The position numbers and the translations under genes are program-made. From assembly GCF_000347775.1 (NCBI RefSeq), contig NZ_APAT01000022.1:1-64000 (forward strand): a stretch of 64,000 nt of DNA, in the 5' to 3' direction. The notes beneath the pieces are model-generated. The model did not search any database. It had not been told where the DNA came from and saw nothing but the letters and a program-made list of their open reading frames with translations. The DNA comes from Marinobacter santoriniensis NKSG1. Its GTDB lineage: Bacteria > Pseudomonadota > Gammaproteobacteria > Pseudomonadales > Oleiphilaceae. Shown here piece after piece: positions 15,515-24,227 of the stretch. The first letter of the stretch is position 1, and each line of letters starts with the position of its first letter.

Positions 15515-16201
15515 CTAGACGGACAGATACCGCGCAATCTCGTCCTGATTTGCGGTTTTCCCGTCCTCTTCATGCACAATCGCACCCTTTTCGATCACCA
15601 TCACCCGATCGGCCACCGCCATGGCAAAGCTCAACACCTGCTCCGACACCACAATGCTGATCTTCCGCATCTGCTTGATCTCGTTCAGGTTCTTGGCCAA
15701 CTGCTTGATGATCGACGGCTGGATACCCTCGGTCGGCTCATCCAGCAGCAACACCTTCGGGTCCGCCGCCAGCGCCCGGCCAATGGCCAGCTGCTGCTGT
15801 TGCCCGCCGGACAGGTTGCCCGCCTTCCGGTGGCGCATGTCGTGCAGCACCGGAAACAGGTCGTAGATGTCGGTTGGAATCTTCTTTGCGCCGGTGGCCT
15901 CCAGACCGGTGGCGATGTTCTCCTCCACCGTCAGGGTCGGAAACACCAGCCGCCCCTGGGGCACATAGGCAATGCCCTTCTGAACCCGCTGGTAAGGCTG
16001 TGTCAACGACAGATCCTCGTCGCCCAGGGTGATCCGGCCCTGGCAGGGCAACACCCCGATCAGCGACTTGAACAGCGTGGTCTTGCCCATGCCGTTGCGC
16101 CCCATGATAGTGAGCGTCTCGTTCTCGCCCACATTCAGGGACACCCCGTGGATCACTTCACTCATGCCGTAGCTGACACGTAAATCGTTGGTACTGAGCA
16201 T
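15515..16201 (-). CDS. urtE: Urea/short-chain amide ABC transporter ATPase UrtE
   Basis: 228-residue ABC ATPase of the branched-chain/urea (HAAT) type. It shows Walker A GRNGMGKTT, Q-loop YVPQGRLVF, signature LSGGQQQQ, Walker B VLLLDEPTEG and a switch His region replaced by SEQ as in the LivF/UrtE group. It powers import with UrtD through UrtBC. I start it at the ATG 16201, which has AGGAG upstream; a longer frame overlaps urtD. It is the last urt gene before the repeat and amiE. Confidence 0.93.
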   Translation of the reverse strand: MLSTNDLRVSYGMSEVIHGVSLNVGENETLTIMGRNGMGKTTLFKSLIGVLPCQGRITLGDEDLSLTQPYQRVQKGIAYVPQGRLVFPTLTVEENIATGLEATGAKKIPTDIYDLFPVLHDMRHRKAGNLSGGQQQQLAIGRALAADPKVLLLDEPTEGIQPSIIKQLAKNLNEIKQMRKISIVVSEQVLSFAMAVADRVMVIEKGAIVHEEDGKTANQDEIARYLSV

Positions 16202-16229
16202 GTCTCGATCTCCTGCGCTCACCGCGCCG

Positions 16230-16970
16230 TTAATGCCCCAGGTAAACCTCAATCACCCGCTCATTCTTCTGGACGTCTTCCATCTTGCCCTCCGCCAGCA
16301 ACTTGCCCTGGTGGAGCACCGTCACCTTGTGGGCGATGTCCTTCACAAAATCCATGTCGTGCTCGATCACCAGCACCGACCGGTTATTGCTGATCTTCCG
16401 GAGCAGCGCGGCAGTGCGTTCCCGCTCCACCACACTCATCCCGGCCACCGGCTCGTCGAGCATCAGCAGCTCCGGGTCCTGGATCAGCAGCATGCCGATC
16501 TCCAGCCACTGCTTCTGGCCATGGCTGAGCAGGCCCGCGCTCTTGTCCAGGTCCTCGTCCAGGTAGATCTCCTCGGCAATTTCCTGCACCCGCTTCTGGA
16601 TCGCCGGTGTGCGCCGGAAGAACAGGCTGCCCATCACCGTGCGGCCCTCCGGATAGGACAACTCCAGGTTCTGGGCCACCGTCAGGTTTTCGTAGATGGA
16701 CGGAGTCTGGAACTTGCGTCCCACGCCTTTGTGCACAATCTGGTGCTCGGCCATCTTGGTCAGTTCCAGATCCTTGAACTTGATCGAGCCGCCCGTCGCC
16801 CGGGTCTTGCCGCAGATCAGGTCCAGCAGGGTGGTCTTGCCGGCCCCGTTGGGGCCGATCACCACGCGCACTTCGTTGCGTTCCAGGTAAAGGGACAGGC
16901 CATCGACCGCCTTGAAGCCATCAAATGACACGGTCAGGTCTTCGACCGCCAGCAGGATAGGTGAGCTCAT
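16230..16970 (-). CDS. urtD: Urea/short-chain amide ABC transporter ATPase UrtD
   Basis: 246-residue ABC ATPase of the LivG/UrtD type. Motifs are Walker A GPNGAGKTTLLDLICGK, a degenerate signature LLSHGQKQWLEIGMLL and Walker B LLMLDEPVAGM, with the switch His in VIEHDMDFV. The LSHGQKQWLEIGM signature is typical of UrtD. Its ATG overlaps the urtC stop (ATGA), indicating translational coupling. Confidence 0.95.
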   Translation of the reverse strand: MSSPILLAVEDLTVSFDGFKAVDGLSLYLERNEVRVVIGPNGAGKTTLLDLICGKTRATGGSIKFKDLELTKMAEHQIVHKGVGRKFQTPSIYENLTVAQNLELSYPEGRTVMGSLFFRRTPAIQKRVQEIAEEIYLDEDLDKSAGLLSHGQKQWLEIGMLLIQDPELLMLDEPVAGMSVVERERTAALLRKISNNRSVLVIEHDMDFVKDIAHKVTVLHQGKLLAEGKMEDVQKNERVIEVYLGH

Positions 16971-18190
16971 CAGTGGGTCTCCTGTGCGGAACCGATGGAC
17001 ACGCCGTCACGCTTCTGCAGACGGGCACTCTCAGGCTTGGGGGCATCCGCTTTGGGCGCCGGGGGCTTGCGATTGAACAGGCCCAGCAGACGGTCGCGAA
17101 CCGGTGTGGCGTAGTCGGAAACCAGACCGGCCAGGCCCCGCGGGAACAGCATCACCACCGCAATGAACAGCGCGCCCATCGCCACCACCCACAACTGCGG
17201 GAAGCTCTCCGACAGCGAACTCTTCGCCAGGTTGACCAGGAAGGCGCCATAGGCCGCCCCGATCAGCGACAGGCGACCGCCCACCGCGCAGAAGATCACC
17301 ATCTCGATGGACGCCACGGTGCCCACGAAGGACGGCGACATGAAGCCCACCTGCAGCGTGAAGAAGGCGCCGCCAATGGCCGAGAACACCGAGGCCGCCA
17401 CGAACACGAAGATCTTGATGTTGGCCACGTCGTAGCCGGAGAACCGCACCCGGTCTTCCTGGTCGCGCATGGCAATCAGCAACTGGCCGTAACGACTGTT
17501 GAGAATGTACTGGCCCACCAGCAGGCACAGGATCAGCGCGATGCCGCAGGCGAAGTACAGAACATACTGGGCAAAGTCGGTCTGGATGCTCCAGCCCATC
17601 AGCGTGCGCAGGTCGGTGATGCCGTTGATGCCGCCGGTGTAGCCCTGCTGGCCGATGATCAGGATGGTCATGATCGATGCGATGGCCTGGGTAATGATGG
17701 CGAAGTACACCCCGCCCACCCGGCGCTTGAACATGGCGTAGCCGATCACGAAGGCGAAGAAGGCCGGCACCGTGAGAATCAACAGGATCGTCAGCGGGAA
17801 GCTGTGGAACGGTTCCCAGAACCAGGGCAGCTCGGTGATCTGGTTCCAGTCCATGAAGTCCGGGATGCCCGGCGTACTCTGGATCGCCGTGTTTTCCGGC
17901 GACGAGGCTTCCAGCTTCAGGAACATCGCCATGCCGTAACCACCCAGGCCGAAGAAGATCCCCTGGCCCAGGCTGAGAATGCCGCCGTAACCCCAGCACA
18001 GCACCAGGCCCGCCGCCACAAAGGCGTAGGTCAGGTACTTGCCGTAGAGATTGAGGCGGAAGATATCGGCCACCATCGGCAGCACACCCAGGATCAGGAT
18101 CGCAATGATCAGGATCTGGATCAGTTTTCCACGGCCGCCGAACTTGTCCATCCAGCTGGCCTTGACTACAGATTGAGTGCTCATCGTCAT
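16970..18190 (-). CDS. urtC: Urea/short-chain amide ABC transporter permease UrtC
   Basis: 406-residue LivM-type permease with about ten hydrophobic segments. The UrtC hallmark CWGYGGILSLGQGIFFGLGGYGMAM lies near residue 70. An insert carries the acidic SSPENTAIQSTPGIPDFMDW loop seen in UrtC. The C-terminus is cytoplasmic and Pro/Ala/Lys-rich (NRKPPAPKADAPK). It pairs with UrtB in the inner membrane. The start could be ATG 18190 or the next Met two codons on. It overlaps urtD. Confidence 0.95.
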   Translation of the reverse strand: MTMSTQSVVKASWMDKFGGRGKLIQILIIAILILGVLPMVADIFRLNLYGKYLTYAFVAAGLVLCWGYGGILSLGQGIFFGLGGYGMAMFLKLEASSPENTAIQSTPGIPDFMDWNQITELPWFWEPFHSFPLTILLILTVPAFFAFVIGYAMFKRRVGGVYFAIITQAIASIMTILIIGQQGYTGGINGITDLRTLMGWSIQTDFAQYVLYFACGIALILCLLVGQYILNSRYGQLLIAMRDQEDRVRFSGYDVANIKIFVFVAASVFSAIGGAFFTLQVGFMSPSFVGTVASIEMVIFCAVGGRLSLIGAAYGAFLVNLAKSSLSESFPQLWVVAMGALFIAVVMLFPRGLAGLVSDYATPVRDRLLGLFNRKPPAPKADAPKPESARLQKRDGVSIGSAQETH

Positions 18191-18209
18191 CTCCTCGTAT
18201 CAGCCGCTA

Positions 18210-19133
18210 TCAGCGCCGGACCTTGCTGGCGAACAGACCCTGGGGCCGGAACATCAGGATGATTACCACCGTCATTAGCGTGATGACCTTGGCCATGGAT
18301 CCCGACAGGAAGAACGACAGGATGGATTGCGCCTGGGCAATGCCGAAGGCGGATGCCACGGTGCCCAGCAGGCTGGCTGCGCCGCCGAAGACCACCACCA
18401 GGAAGGTATCCACGATGTACAGGGAGCCGGTGGTCGGGCCGGTGGATGCAATCGTGGTGAACGCCGCACCCGCCACACCGGCGATGCCGCAGCCCAGGGC
18501 GAAGGTCAGGCGGTCCACCCGGTCGGTGTTGATGCCGGCCGCGTTGGCCATGGTCCGGTTCTGGGTGGTCGCGCGGACCTTGATGCCCCAGCGGGACTTG
18601 TACAGCAGGATGAACACGCCGATCGTAAGGAGAATGGTGATCGCCACGACCATCAGGCCGTTCAGGGGAATGTCCACCATGTCGGTGGCCTGGTAGGAGC
18701 CCATCAGCCAGTCCGGCATGACCACGCTCTTTTCCCGCGGACCGAACAGGGACCGGAAGATCTGCTGCAGGATCAGCCCCAGGCCCCAGGTGGCCAGCAG
18801 GGTGTCCAGCGGCCGGTTATAGAGGAAGCGTATGAGGAATCGCTCCACCAGATAACCGAGGATAAAGGTCCCCAGGAAGGCGAGTATGATCGCCACGGGG
18901 AAGTAGTAATCGAATAAGAAGGGCCAGACGTCCGAGGCCAGGTACGATGTGAGGTACGTGATGTACGCACCCAGTGTCAGGAATTCGCCATGGGCCATGT
19001 TGATCACGCCCATCTGCCCGAAAATAATAGCTAGGCCCAGGGCCATCAGCAGGAACACGCAAAACAGACTGAGGCCGCTGAAGCCCTGCATCAGAAAGAT
19101 TGCGGTGAGTTCCTCTCCGGTATAACCACCCAT
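18210..19133 (-). CDS. urtB: Urea/short-chain amide ABC transporter permease UrtB
   Basis: 307-residue LivH-type inner-membrane permease. It has about eight membrane segments and the family core LGLAIIFGQMGVINMAHGEFLTLGAYITYL. It also carries the TWGLGLILQQIFRSLFGPREKSV stretch that marks UrtB rather than LivH. It is twenty bases upstream of urtC and 130 bases downstream of the binding-protein gene, in one transcript. It would form the channel with UrtC for urea or short amides. Confidence 0.95.
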   Translation of the reverse strand: MGGYTGEELTAIFLMQGFSGLSLFCVFLLMALGLAIIFGQMGVINMAHGEFLTLGAYITYLTSYLASDVWPFLFDYYFPVAIILAFLGTFILGYLVERFLIRFLYNRPLDTLLATWGLGLILQQIFRSLFGPREKSVVMPDWLMGSYQATDMVDIPLNGLMVVAITILLTIGVFILLYKSRWGIKVRATTQNRTMANAAGINTDRVDRLTFALGCGIAGVAGAAFTTIASTGPTTGSLYIVDTFLVVVFGGAASLLGTVASAFGIAQAQSILSFFLSGSMAKVITLMTVVIILMFRPQGLFASKVRR

Positions 19134-19266
19134 GATAAGTCCTCCCTCGGACTCGGGGACCGGCGCCTGCCGGCCCCCATGCTACTTGTTGCTCAACACG
19201 TGACGGTTTGAAACGTCGGGATTCGATCAGTCAGTGCCGCCCGGCACGGGCCGGGCGGCGTGCGGC

Positions 19267-20535
19267 TTACTGGTAGCCTTCCGGGAACGGATTGGGCTCG
19301 ATCACATCGGATTCCCAGACCACGTCTGCCTGGCCATCCGCCTTCCACTTGCCGATGCGGGTGCGCATCCACAGGTGGTGGTTCTTGTCGACTTTCAGGT
19401 AGCCGTGGGGAGAGGTATCCCACTCGATGCCCGGAGAGGCCGCGACCACCTTGTCCACGTCAAAGCTGCCGGCTGCTTCCACCGCACGCTTCCACAACCA
19501 GGGGCCGAGGTAAGCGGATTCGGTGACGTCACCGATGACCGCGTCTTCGCCATACTTTGCCTTGAAGGCATCGACGAATTCCTTGTTGCCCGGCAGGTCG
19601 AGGCTCTGGAAGTACTTCATGGAGGAGTACAGGCCTTCGACGTTCTCACCACCGATACCCAGGACTTCATCCTCGGTCACGGAGATGGTCAGCATGGGCT
19701 GCTTCTTGAAGGTCAGGCCGGCGGCGTTGAGCTGCTTGAACCAGGCCACGTTGGAACCACCTACCACGGCACCAAACACCAGATCCGGCTTCTTCAGCTT
19801 GATCTTGTTGATCAGCGAGCCGAACTGGGTGCTGCCCAGCGGGTAGTACTCTTCACCCACGACCTTGCCGTGCAGCACGTTCTCGATGTGCTTGCGGGCA
19901 ATCTTCATGGAGGTGCGCGGCCAGATGTAGTCGGAGCCGACCAGGTAGAAGGTCTTGGCACCCAGTTCCTCGTGGGCCCAGTTCAGGCCCGCCAGGATCT
20001 GCTGGGTCGCTTCCTGGCCGGTGTAGAACACGTTGTGGGATTCTTCGAGTCCCTCGTAGAAGGTCGGGTAGTACAGCAGGCCGTTGTCCTTCTCGAAGAC
20101 CGGCAGAACGGCCTTACGGGAGGCGGAGGTCCAGCAGCCGAAGACGGTGGCTACCTTGTCCCGCTCCAGGAGCTTGTGGGATTTCTCGGCGAAGGTCGGC
20201 CAGTCGGAGGCGCCGTCCTCCTGGATGATCTTGATCTGGCGGCCCAGAATGCCGCCCTGGGCGTTGATCTGTTCGATCGCCAGCTTCTCGGCCTGGACCG
20301 AACCGGTCTCACTGATCGCCATTGTGCCGGTCAGTGAGTGCAGGATGCCGACGGTAACCGTGTCGTCGGTGACCGCCAGCCCGGTGGTGTTCACTTCCTC
20401 GGTGGACGGGGCGGCGATCGCGGCGGTGGCGGTGGTCGCCATCATTACCGATGCTGCCAGTGTCCTCAGGCTCTGACGGAGCCCAGCGCTTGTGCCAGTG
20501 TGCCGCCATCCGGCGGCTGTCGTTGTGGTTCCCAT
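19267..20535 (-). CDS. urtA: Urea/short-chain amide ABC transporter substrate-binding protein (UrtA/AmiC-like)
   Basis: 422-residue periplasmic type I binding protein. It has a signal peptide (SLRTLAASVMMATTATAAIAA) and then TVTVGILHSLTGTMAISE, typical of UrtA and of the amide sensor AmiC. The pocket-region motifs GCWTSASRKAVLPVFE and LLYYPTFYEGLEESHNVFYTG are of the UrtA/FmdD type. I chose ATG 20535: GCGAGGA lies at good spacing, while the ATG at 20541 is too close to it and a longer frame to 20640 lacks support. It is the first gene of the operon. Because amiE and fmdA follow and no urease is nearby, the ligand may be a short amide as well as urea. Confidence 0.92.
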   Translation of the reverse strand: MGTTTTAAGWRHTGTSAGLRQSLRTLAASVMMATTATAAIAAPSTEEVNTTGLAVTDDTVTVGILHSLTGTMAISETGSVQAEKLAIEQINAQGGILGRQIKIIQEDGASDWPTFAEKSHKLLERDKVATVFGCWTSASRKAVLPVFEKDNGLLYYPTFYEGLEESHNVFYTGQEATQQILAGLNWAHEELGAKTFYLVGSDYIWPRTSMKIARKHIENVLHGKVVGEEYYPLGSTQFGSLINKIKLKKPDLVFGAVVGGSNVAWFKQLNAAGLTFKKQPMLTISVTEDEVLGIGGENVEGLYSSMKYFQSLDLPGNKEFVDAFKAKYGEDAVIGDVTESAYLGPWLWKRAVEAAGSFDVDKVVAASPGIEWDTSPHGYLKVDKNHHLWMRTRIGKWKADGQADVVWESDVIEPNPFPEGYQ

Positions 20536-20654
20536 GGTCATTCCTCGCAGAGTTTGAAAGCCGGTGCCGCCTTTCCATCGAAAGCGCAGCGCCCACGTCA
20601 CCCATTCTGTCGAGGCCCTGTCATCCCGCCCATTCGGCAATCACCCCAGCGCAC

Positions 20655-20670
20655 TACGTCATTTGACGCA
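20655..20670. promoter_or_regulatory. Candidate operator, 16-bp palindrome upstream of urtA
   Basis: TACGTC-ATTT-GACGCA, a 6-4-6 inverted repeat with one mismatch, about 120 bp upstream of urtA. It shares spacing and half-sites with 13164-13179. It lies in the 308-bp divergent region 20536-20843 that holds no gene. Confidence 0.5.
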
Positions 20671-20750
20671 TACCCGCCGCCGACCGGACACGCTACAACC
20701 GCAGGCACTTGAAGAAACTTGATGCCCCCGCCGGGGATTGCGCCGCTATG

Positions 20751-20766
20751 TGGCACGATCCTTGAT
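20751..20766 (+). promoter_or_regulatory. Possible sigma54 -24/-12 promoter
   Basis: TGGCACG-N4-TTGAT resembles the sigma54 consensus TGGCACG-N4-TTGCW and points toward the NCS1-kinase gene about 80 bp away. The -12 dinucleotide is GA instead of GC, so this is tentative. Confidence 0.3.
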
Positions 20767-20843
20767 CCGGTATTCCCGCATGCGGTGCATCGGCCATTTC
20801 GTGCACCAGAACTGCGCACAATAACGGGGAAGGACCAGCAGTC

Positions 20844-23800
20844 GTGGCCACGAAACAGAACATTTTCCGGGTAAGGCGACGTTACAATCAGTGGGTGGCC
20901 AACGAGACCCTGGAAGACTATGCCCTGAGGTTCACGGCCAAGAGTGCCCGACGCTGGTCGGCGGGCCAGGTCAGCCACACCGCGCTGGGTGCCATCTCGT
21001 TCCTGGCCATGGAGGCGATTGGCGGGTCCATCACCCTGCACTACGGGTTCACCAATGCCGTGGCCGCCATCCTGGTGGTCAGCCTGGTGATCTTCCTGAC
21101 CGCCATCCCCATCAGCTACTACGCCGCCCGCTACGGCGTGGATATCGACCTGCTGACCCGGGGCGCCGGTTTCGGCTACCTCGGATCCACCATCACCTCG
21201 CTGATCTACGCCTCCTTCACGTTCATCTTTTTTGCGCTGGAGGCGGCCATCATGGCCATGGCGCTGCGGTTGCTGTTCGACATCCCGCTGGTGCTGGGTT
21301 ATCTGCTCTGCGCGGTGGTGATCATTCCGCTGGTGACCCACGGCATCACCACCATCAGCCGGTTCCAGCTCTGGACCCAGCCGGTGTTCGTGGTGCTGCA
21401 GCTCGCGCCGTTCGCGTTCATCATCTACGCCGATGCCTCCTCGATCACCGACTGGACCCGGTTCGAGGGGGTATCGCCATCGGCCCAGCCTGGCTTCGAT
21501 CTGCTGATGTTCGGCGCGGCCGCGGCGGTGGTGTTCTCGCTGATTGCCCAGATTGGCGAACAGGTGGACTTTCTGCGCTTCATTCCGGAGCCGGAGACGC
21601 CCCGGGAACGGCGCCGCTGGTGGATCGCGGTGATGGCCGGCGGCCCCGGCTGGATCCTCATCGGATTGCTGAAAATCCTTGGCGGCTCCTTTCTGGCCGT
21701 GCTTGCACTGAATCAGGGCGTCCCCGCCGGCGAGGCCGCCGATCCGACCCGGATGTACATGGTGGCCTTCAACTACATCACCCACTCCCCGGAGGTATCC
21801 CTCGCCCTGGCCGGGATGTTCGTGATCCTCTGCCAGATCAAGATCAACGTGACCAACGCCTACGCCGGCTCCATCGCCTGGTCGAACTTCTTCTCCCGGC
21901 TCACCCGCAGCCATCCCGGCCGGGTGGTCTGGCTGTTCTTCAACGTGGCCATTGCGCTGCTGGTGATGGAACTGGGGGTCTACCAGGCACTGGAGCAGAC
22001 CCTGGCGTTCTACAGCATCATTGCCATCGCCTGGGTGGGTGCGCTGGTGGCGGACCTGGTGATCAACAAGCCCCTGGGCCTGAGCCCGGCCCACATCGAG
22101 TTCAAACGCGCCCACCTGTACGACATCAACCCGGTGGGCGTGGGCGCCATGTTGATTGCCTCCGTTGCGGGCGTGGTATGCGACACCGGCGCCTTTGGTG
22201 ATGTTGCCAGGGCCCTGTCCCATTTCATCGCCCTCGGCACCGCCCTCGTGGCCGCCCCGGCCATCGCCTGGGCGACCGGAGGCCGTTTCTACACCGCCCG
22301 GCCGGTCAACCCGATCGCCACCGACTTCCAGCTGGTACCCTGCTCCATCTGCGAGCACCGTTTCGAGCCGGAGGACGTCACCCATTGCCCCGCCTACGAT
22401 GGGACCATCTGTTCCCTGTGCTGCTCGCTGGACGCCCGATGCGACGACCAGTGCAAGCCTGGCGCCAGCTACCGGGAACAGTTCCAGAACCTGCTGGGCC
22501 ACCTGATCCCGAAGCCGGTGCTGGCGCTGTTCCAGTCGAGGCTCGGCCATTTCCTGACCTTGCTGTTCTTTATCAACGGCGTGTCCGGGCTGCTGTTGTC
22601 ACTGATCTACCACCAGACCCCGGTAGGCTCTCCCGGGGAAGCTCTGGTGCTGTCCGTCACCCTGTGGAAAGTGTTTTTCATCCTGGTGATCATCACCGGC
22701 GTGGTGTGCTGGCTGTTCGTGCTGGCCCACGAAAGCCGGCGGGTTGCCGAGGAGGAATCCCGGCGCCAGACCCGGTTGCTGATGGAGGAAATCACCGCCC
22801 ACGAACGCACCGACAAGGCCCTGCAGGCTGCGAAGGAACAGGCGGAAGCCGCCAATGGCGCAAAAAGCCGGTACCTGACCGGCATCAGTCACGAGCTGCG
22901 TTCCCCGCTGAACGCGATTCTCGGCTATGCCCAGCTGATGGAAAACGACGCCACGGTACCCGACAACCGGCGAGAGGCACTGGGGGTGATCCGTCGCAGC
23001 GGCGAATACCTGGCAGACCTGATCGAGGGCTTGCTGGATATCTCCAAGATCGAGGCCGGCCGCCTGGACCTGCACCGGGACCAGGTCCGTATTGGCCTGC
23101 TGATGGAGCAGATGGTGACCATGTTCCGTCTGCAGGCCGAGGACAAGGGCCTGGCGTTCGATTACCACTGCCCCAATCCGCTGCCGGACATGGTCACCAC
23201 CGATGAGAAACGGCTGCGCCAGATCCTGATCAACCTGCTGTCCAACGCCATCAAGTACACCGACCACGGGGGCGTCTCGCTGACCCTCCGGTACCGGAGC
23301 CAGGTGGCGGAGTTCACGGTGAAGGACACCGGCGAAGGCATCGCCCGGGACAACATCGAACGGATCTTCCGGCCCTTCGAGCGTATCCGGACACCGGGCC
23401 AGAGCCGTACCGGCACCGGCCTGGGCCTCACCATCACCCGCCTGCTTACCGAAATCATGGGCGGCGACATCTCGGTGGAGAGTGTACCGGGCGAGGGCAG
23501 TACCTTCCGGGTCAGCCTGATGCTCTCCAGCGTGCACGGCGCCCATCCACGCTCGACGTCCGAGCCGGAGCGCCGCATCTACGGCTACCACGGCAGCCGG
23601 AAGAAGATCCTGGTGGTGGACGATGACGACTCCCATCGCCAGGTGATCCGCGCCCTGCTCGCTCCATTGGGCTTCGAGATCTTCGATCTGGGCAACCCGA
23701 TGGAGGTCATCGACACCCTGGGCCGGGAGCGGCCGGATCTGCTGCTGCTGGACGTATCCATGCCCGGCCTGAGCGGGTGGCAGGTGCTGGAGCAGGTCCG

Positions 23801-24227
23801 CGAGCGCAAGATCCCGCTGCCGGTGATCATGGTGTCCGCCGACGCCCAGGAGGGGAAACACGGCCCGGAATCGCCCCGACTGCACGATGGGTACATCATC
23901 AAGCCGGTCCGGCTGAACGTGCTGCTCGATGCCATCGCCCGGATCCTGGAGCTGACCTGGCGCTTCGAAAAAAGCGCGGAACCCCTGGCCAGCATCCCGC
24001 TCCCGCCGGCCGGCGAATTGCCGATGCCGGGTCAGGACATCCGGGAACAGCTCGCCTCACTGGCCCGCATCGGCCACCGCAAGGGATTGCTCGAAGCCCT
24101 GCACGACCTGAAACACAAGGGCACCGCCGACGACCGGTTTATCAACGAACTGACCCGACTGACCAACGATTTCCAGTTCGAGAAGATTCTCGAATTACTT
24201 GAGGTAGAAGACTATGAAGTCTCGTGA
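20844..24227 (+). CDS. NCS1 permease-histidine kinase-receiver fusion sensor
   Basis: 1127-residue hybrid. Residues 1 to about 470 form a purine-cytosine permease (NCS1) domain with about 12 membrane segments. A Cys-rich stretch with eight cysteines follows (500-537; CSIC, CSLCC, CDDQC). Then come two more membrane segments, a helical linker, a HisKA domain with phospho-acceptor His683 in SHELRSPLNAILGY, an ATPase domain (NLLSNAIKY, DTGEGIA, GTGLGLTI) and a receiver domain with Asp970 (LLLDVSMPG). The permease part probably senses or moves a nitrogen compound. The GTG start follows AAGGA. The 3' end overlaps the response regulator by 14 bases. It is divergent from the urt-ami-fmd operon, which it probably controls. 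Confidence 0.92.
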   Translation: MATKQNIFRVRRRYNQWVANETLEDYALRFTAKSARRWSAGQVSHTALGAISFLAMEAIGGSITLHYGFTNAVAAILVVSLVIFLTAIPISYYAARYGVDIDLLTRGAGFGYLGSTITSLIYASFTFIFFALEAAIMAMALRLLFDIPLVLGYLLCAVVIIPLVTHGITTISRFQLWTQPVFVVLQLAPFAFIIYADASSITDWTRFEGVSPSAQPGFDLLMFGAAAAVVFSLIAQIGEQVDFLRFIPEPETPRERRRWWIAVMAGGPGWILIGLLKILGGSFLAVLALNQGVPAGEAADPTRMYMVAFNYITHSPEVSLALAGMFVILCQIKINVTNAYAGSIAWSNFFSRLTRSHPGRVVWLFFNVAIALLVMELGVYQALEQTLAFYSIIAIAWVGALVADLVINKPLGLSPAHIEFKRAHLYDINPVGVGAMLIASVAGVVCDTGAFGDVARALSHFIALGTALVAAPAIAWATGGRFYTARPVNPIATDFQLVPCSICEHRFEPEDVTHCPAYDGTICSLCCSLDARCDDQCKPGASYREQFQNLLGHLIPKPVLALFQSRLGHFLTLLFFINGVSGLLLSLIYHQTPVGSPGEALVLSVTLWKVFFILVIITGVVCWLFVLAHESRRVAEEESRRQTRLLMEEITAHERTDKALQAAKEQAEAANGAKSRYLTGISHELRSPLNAILGYAQLMENDATVPDNRREALGVIRRSGEYLADLIEGLLDISKIEAGRLDLHRDQVRIGLLMEQMVTMFRLQAEDKGLAFDYHCPNPLPDMVTTDEKRLRQILINLLSNAIKYTDHGGVSLTLRYRSQVAEFTVKDTGEGIARDNIERIFRPFERIRTPGQSRTGTGLGLTITRLLTEIMGGDISVESVPGEGSTFRVSLMLSSVHGAHPRSTSEPERRIYGYHGSRKKILVVDDDDSHRQVIRALLAPLGFEIFDLGNPMEVIDTLGRERPDLLLLDVSMPGLSGWQVLEQVRERKIPLPVIMVSADAQEGKHGPESPRLHDGYIIKPVRLNVLLDAIARILELTWRFEKSAEPLASIPLPPAGELPMPGQDIREQLASLARIGHRKGLLEALHDLKHKGTADDRFINELTRLTNDFQFEKILELLEVEDYEVS

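Noticed and set aside
20598-22550. 650-residue minus-strand open frame
   Set aside because: It is antisense to the NCS1-kinase gene and full of low-complexity His/Gly/Gln/Arg, typical of shadow frames.
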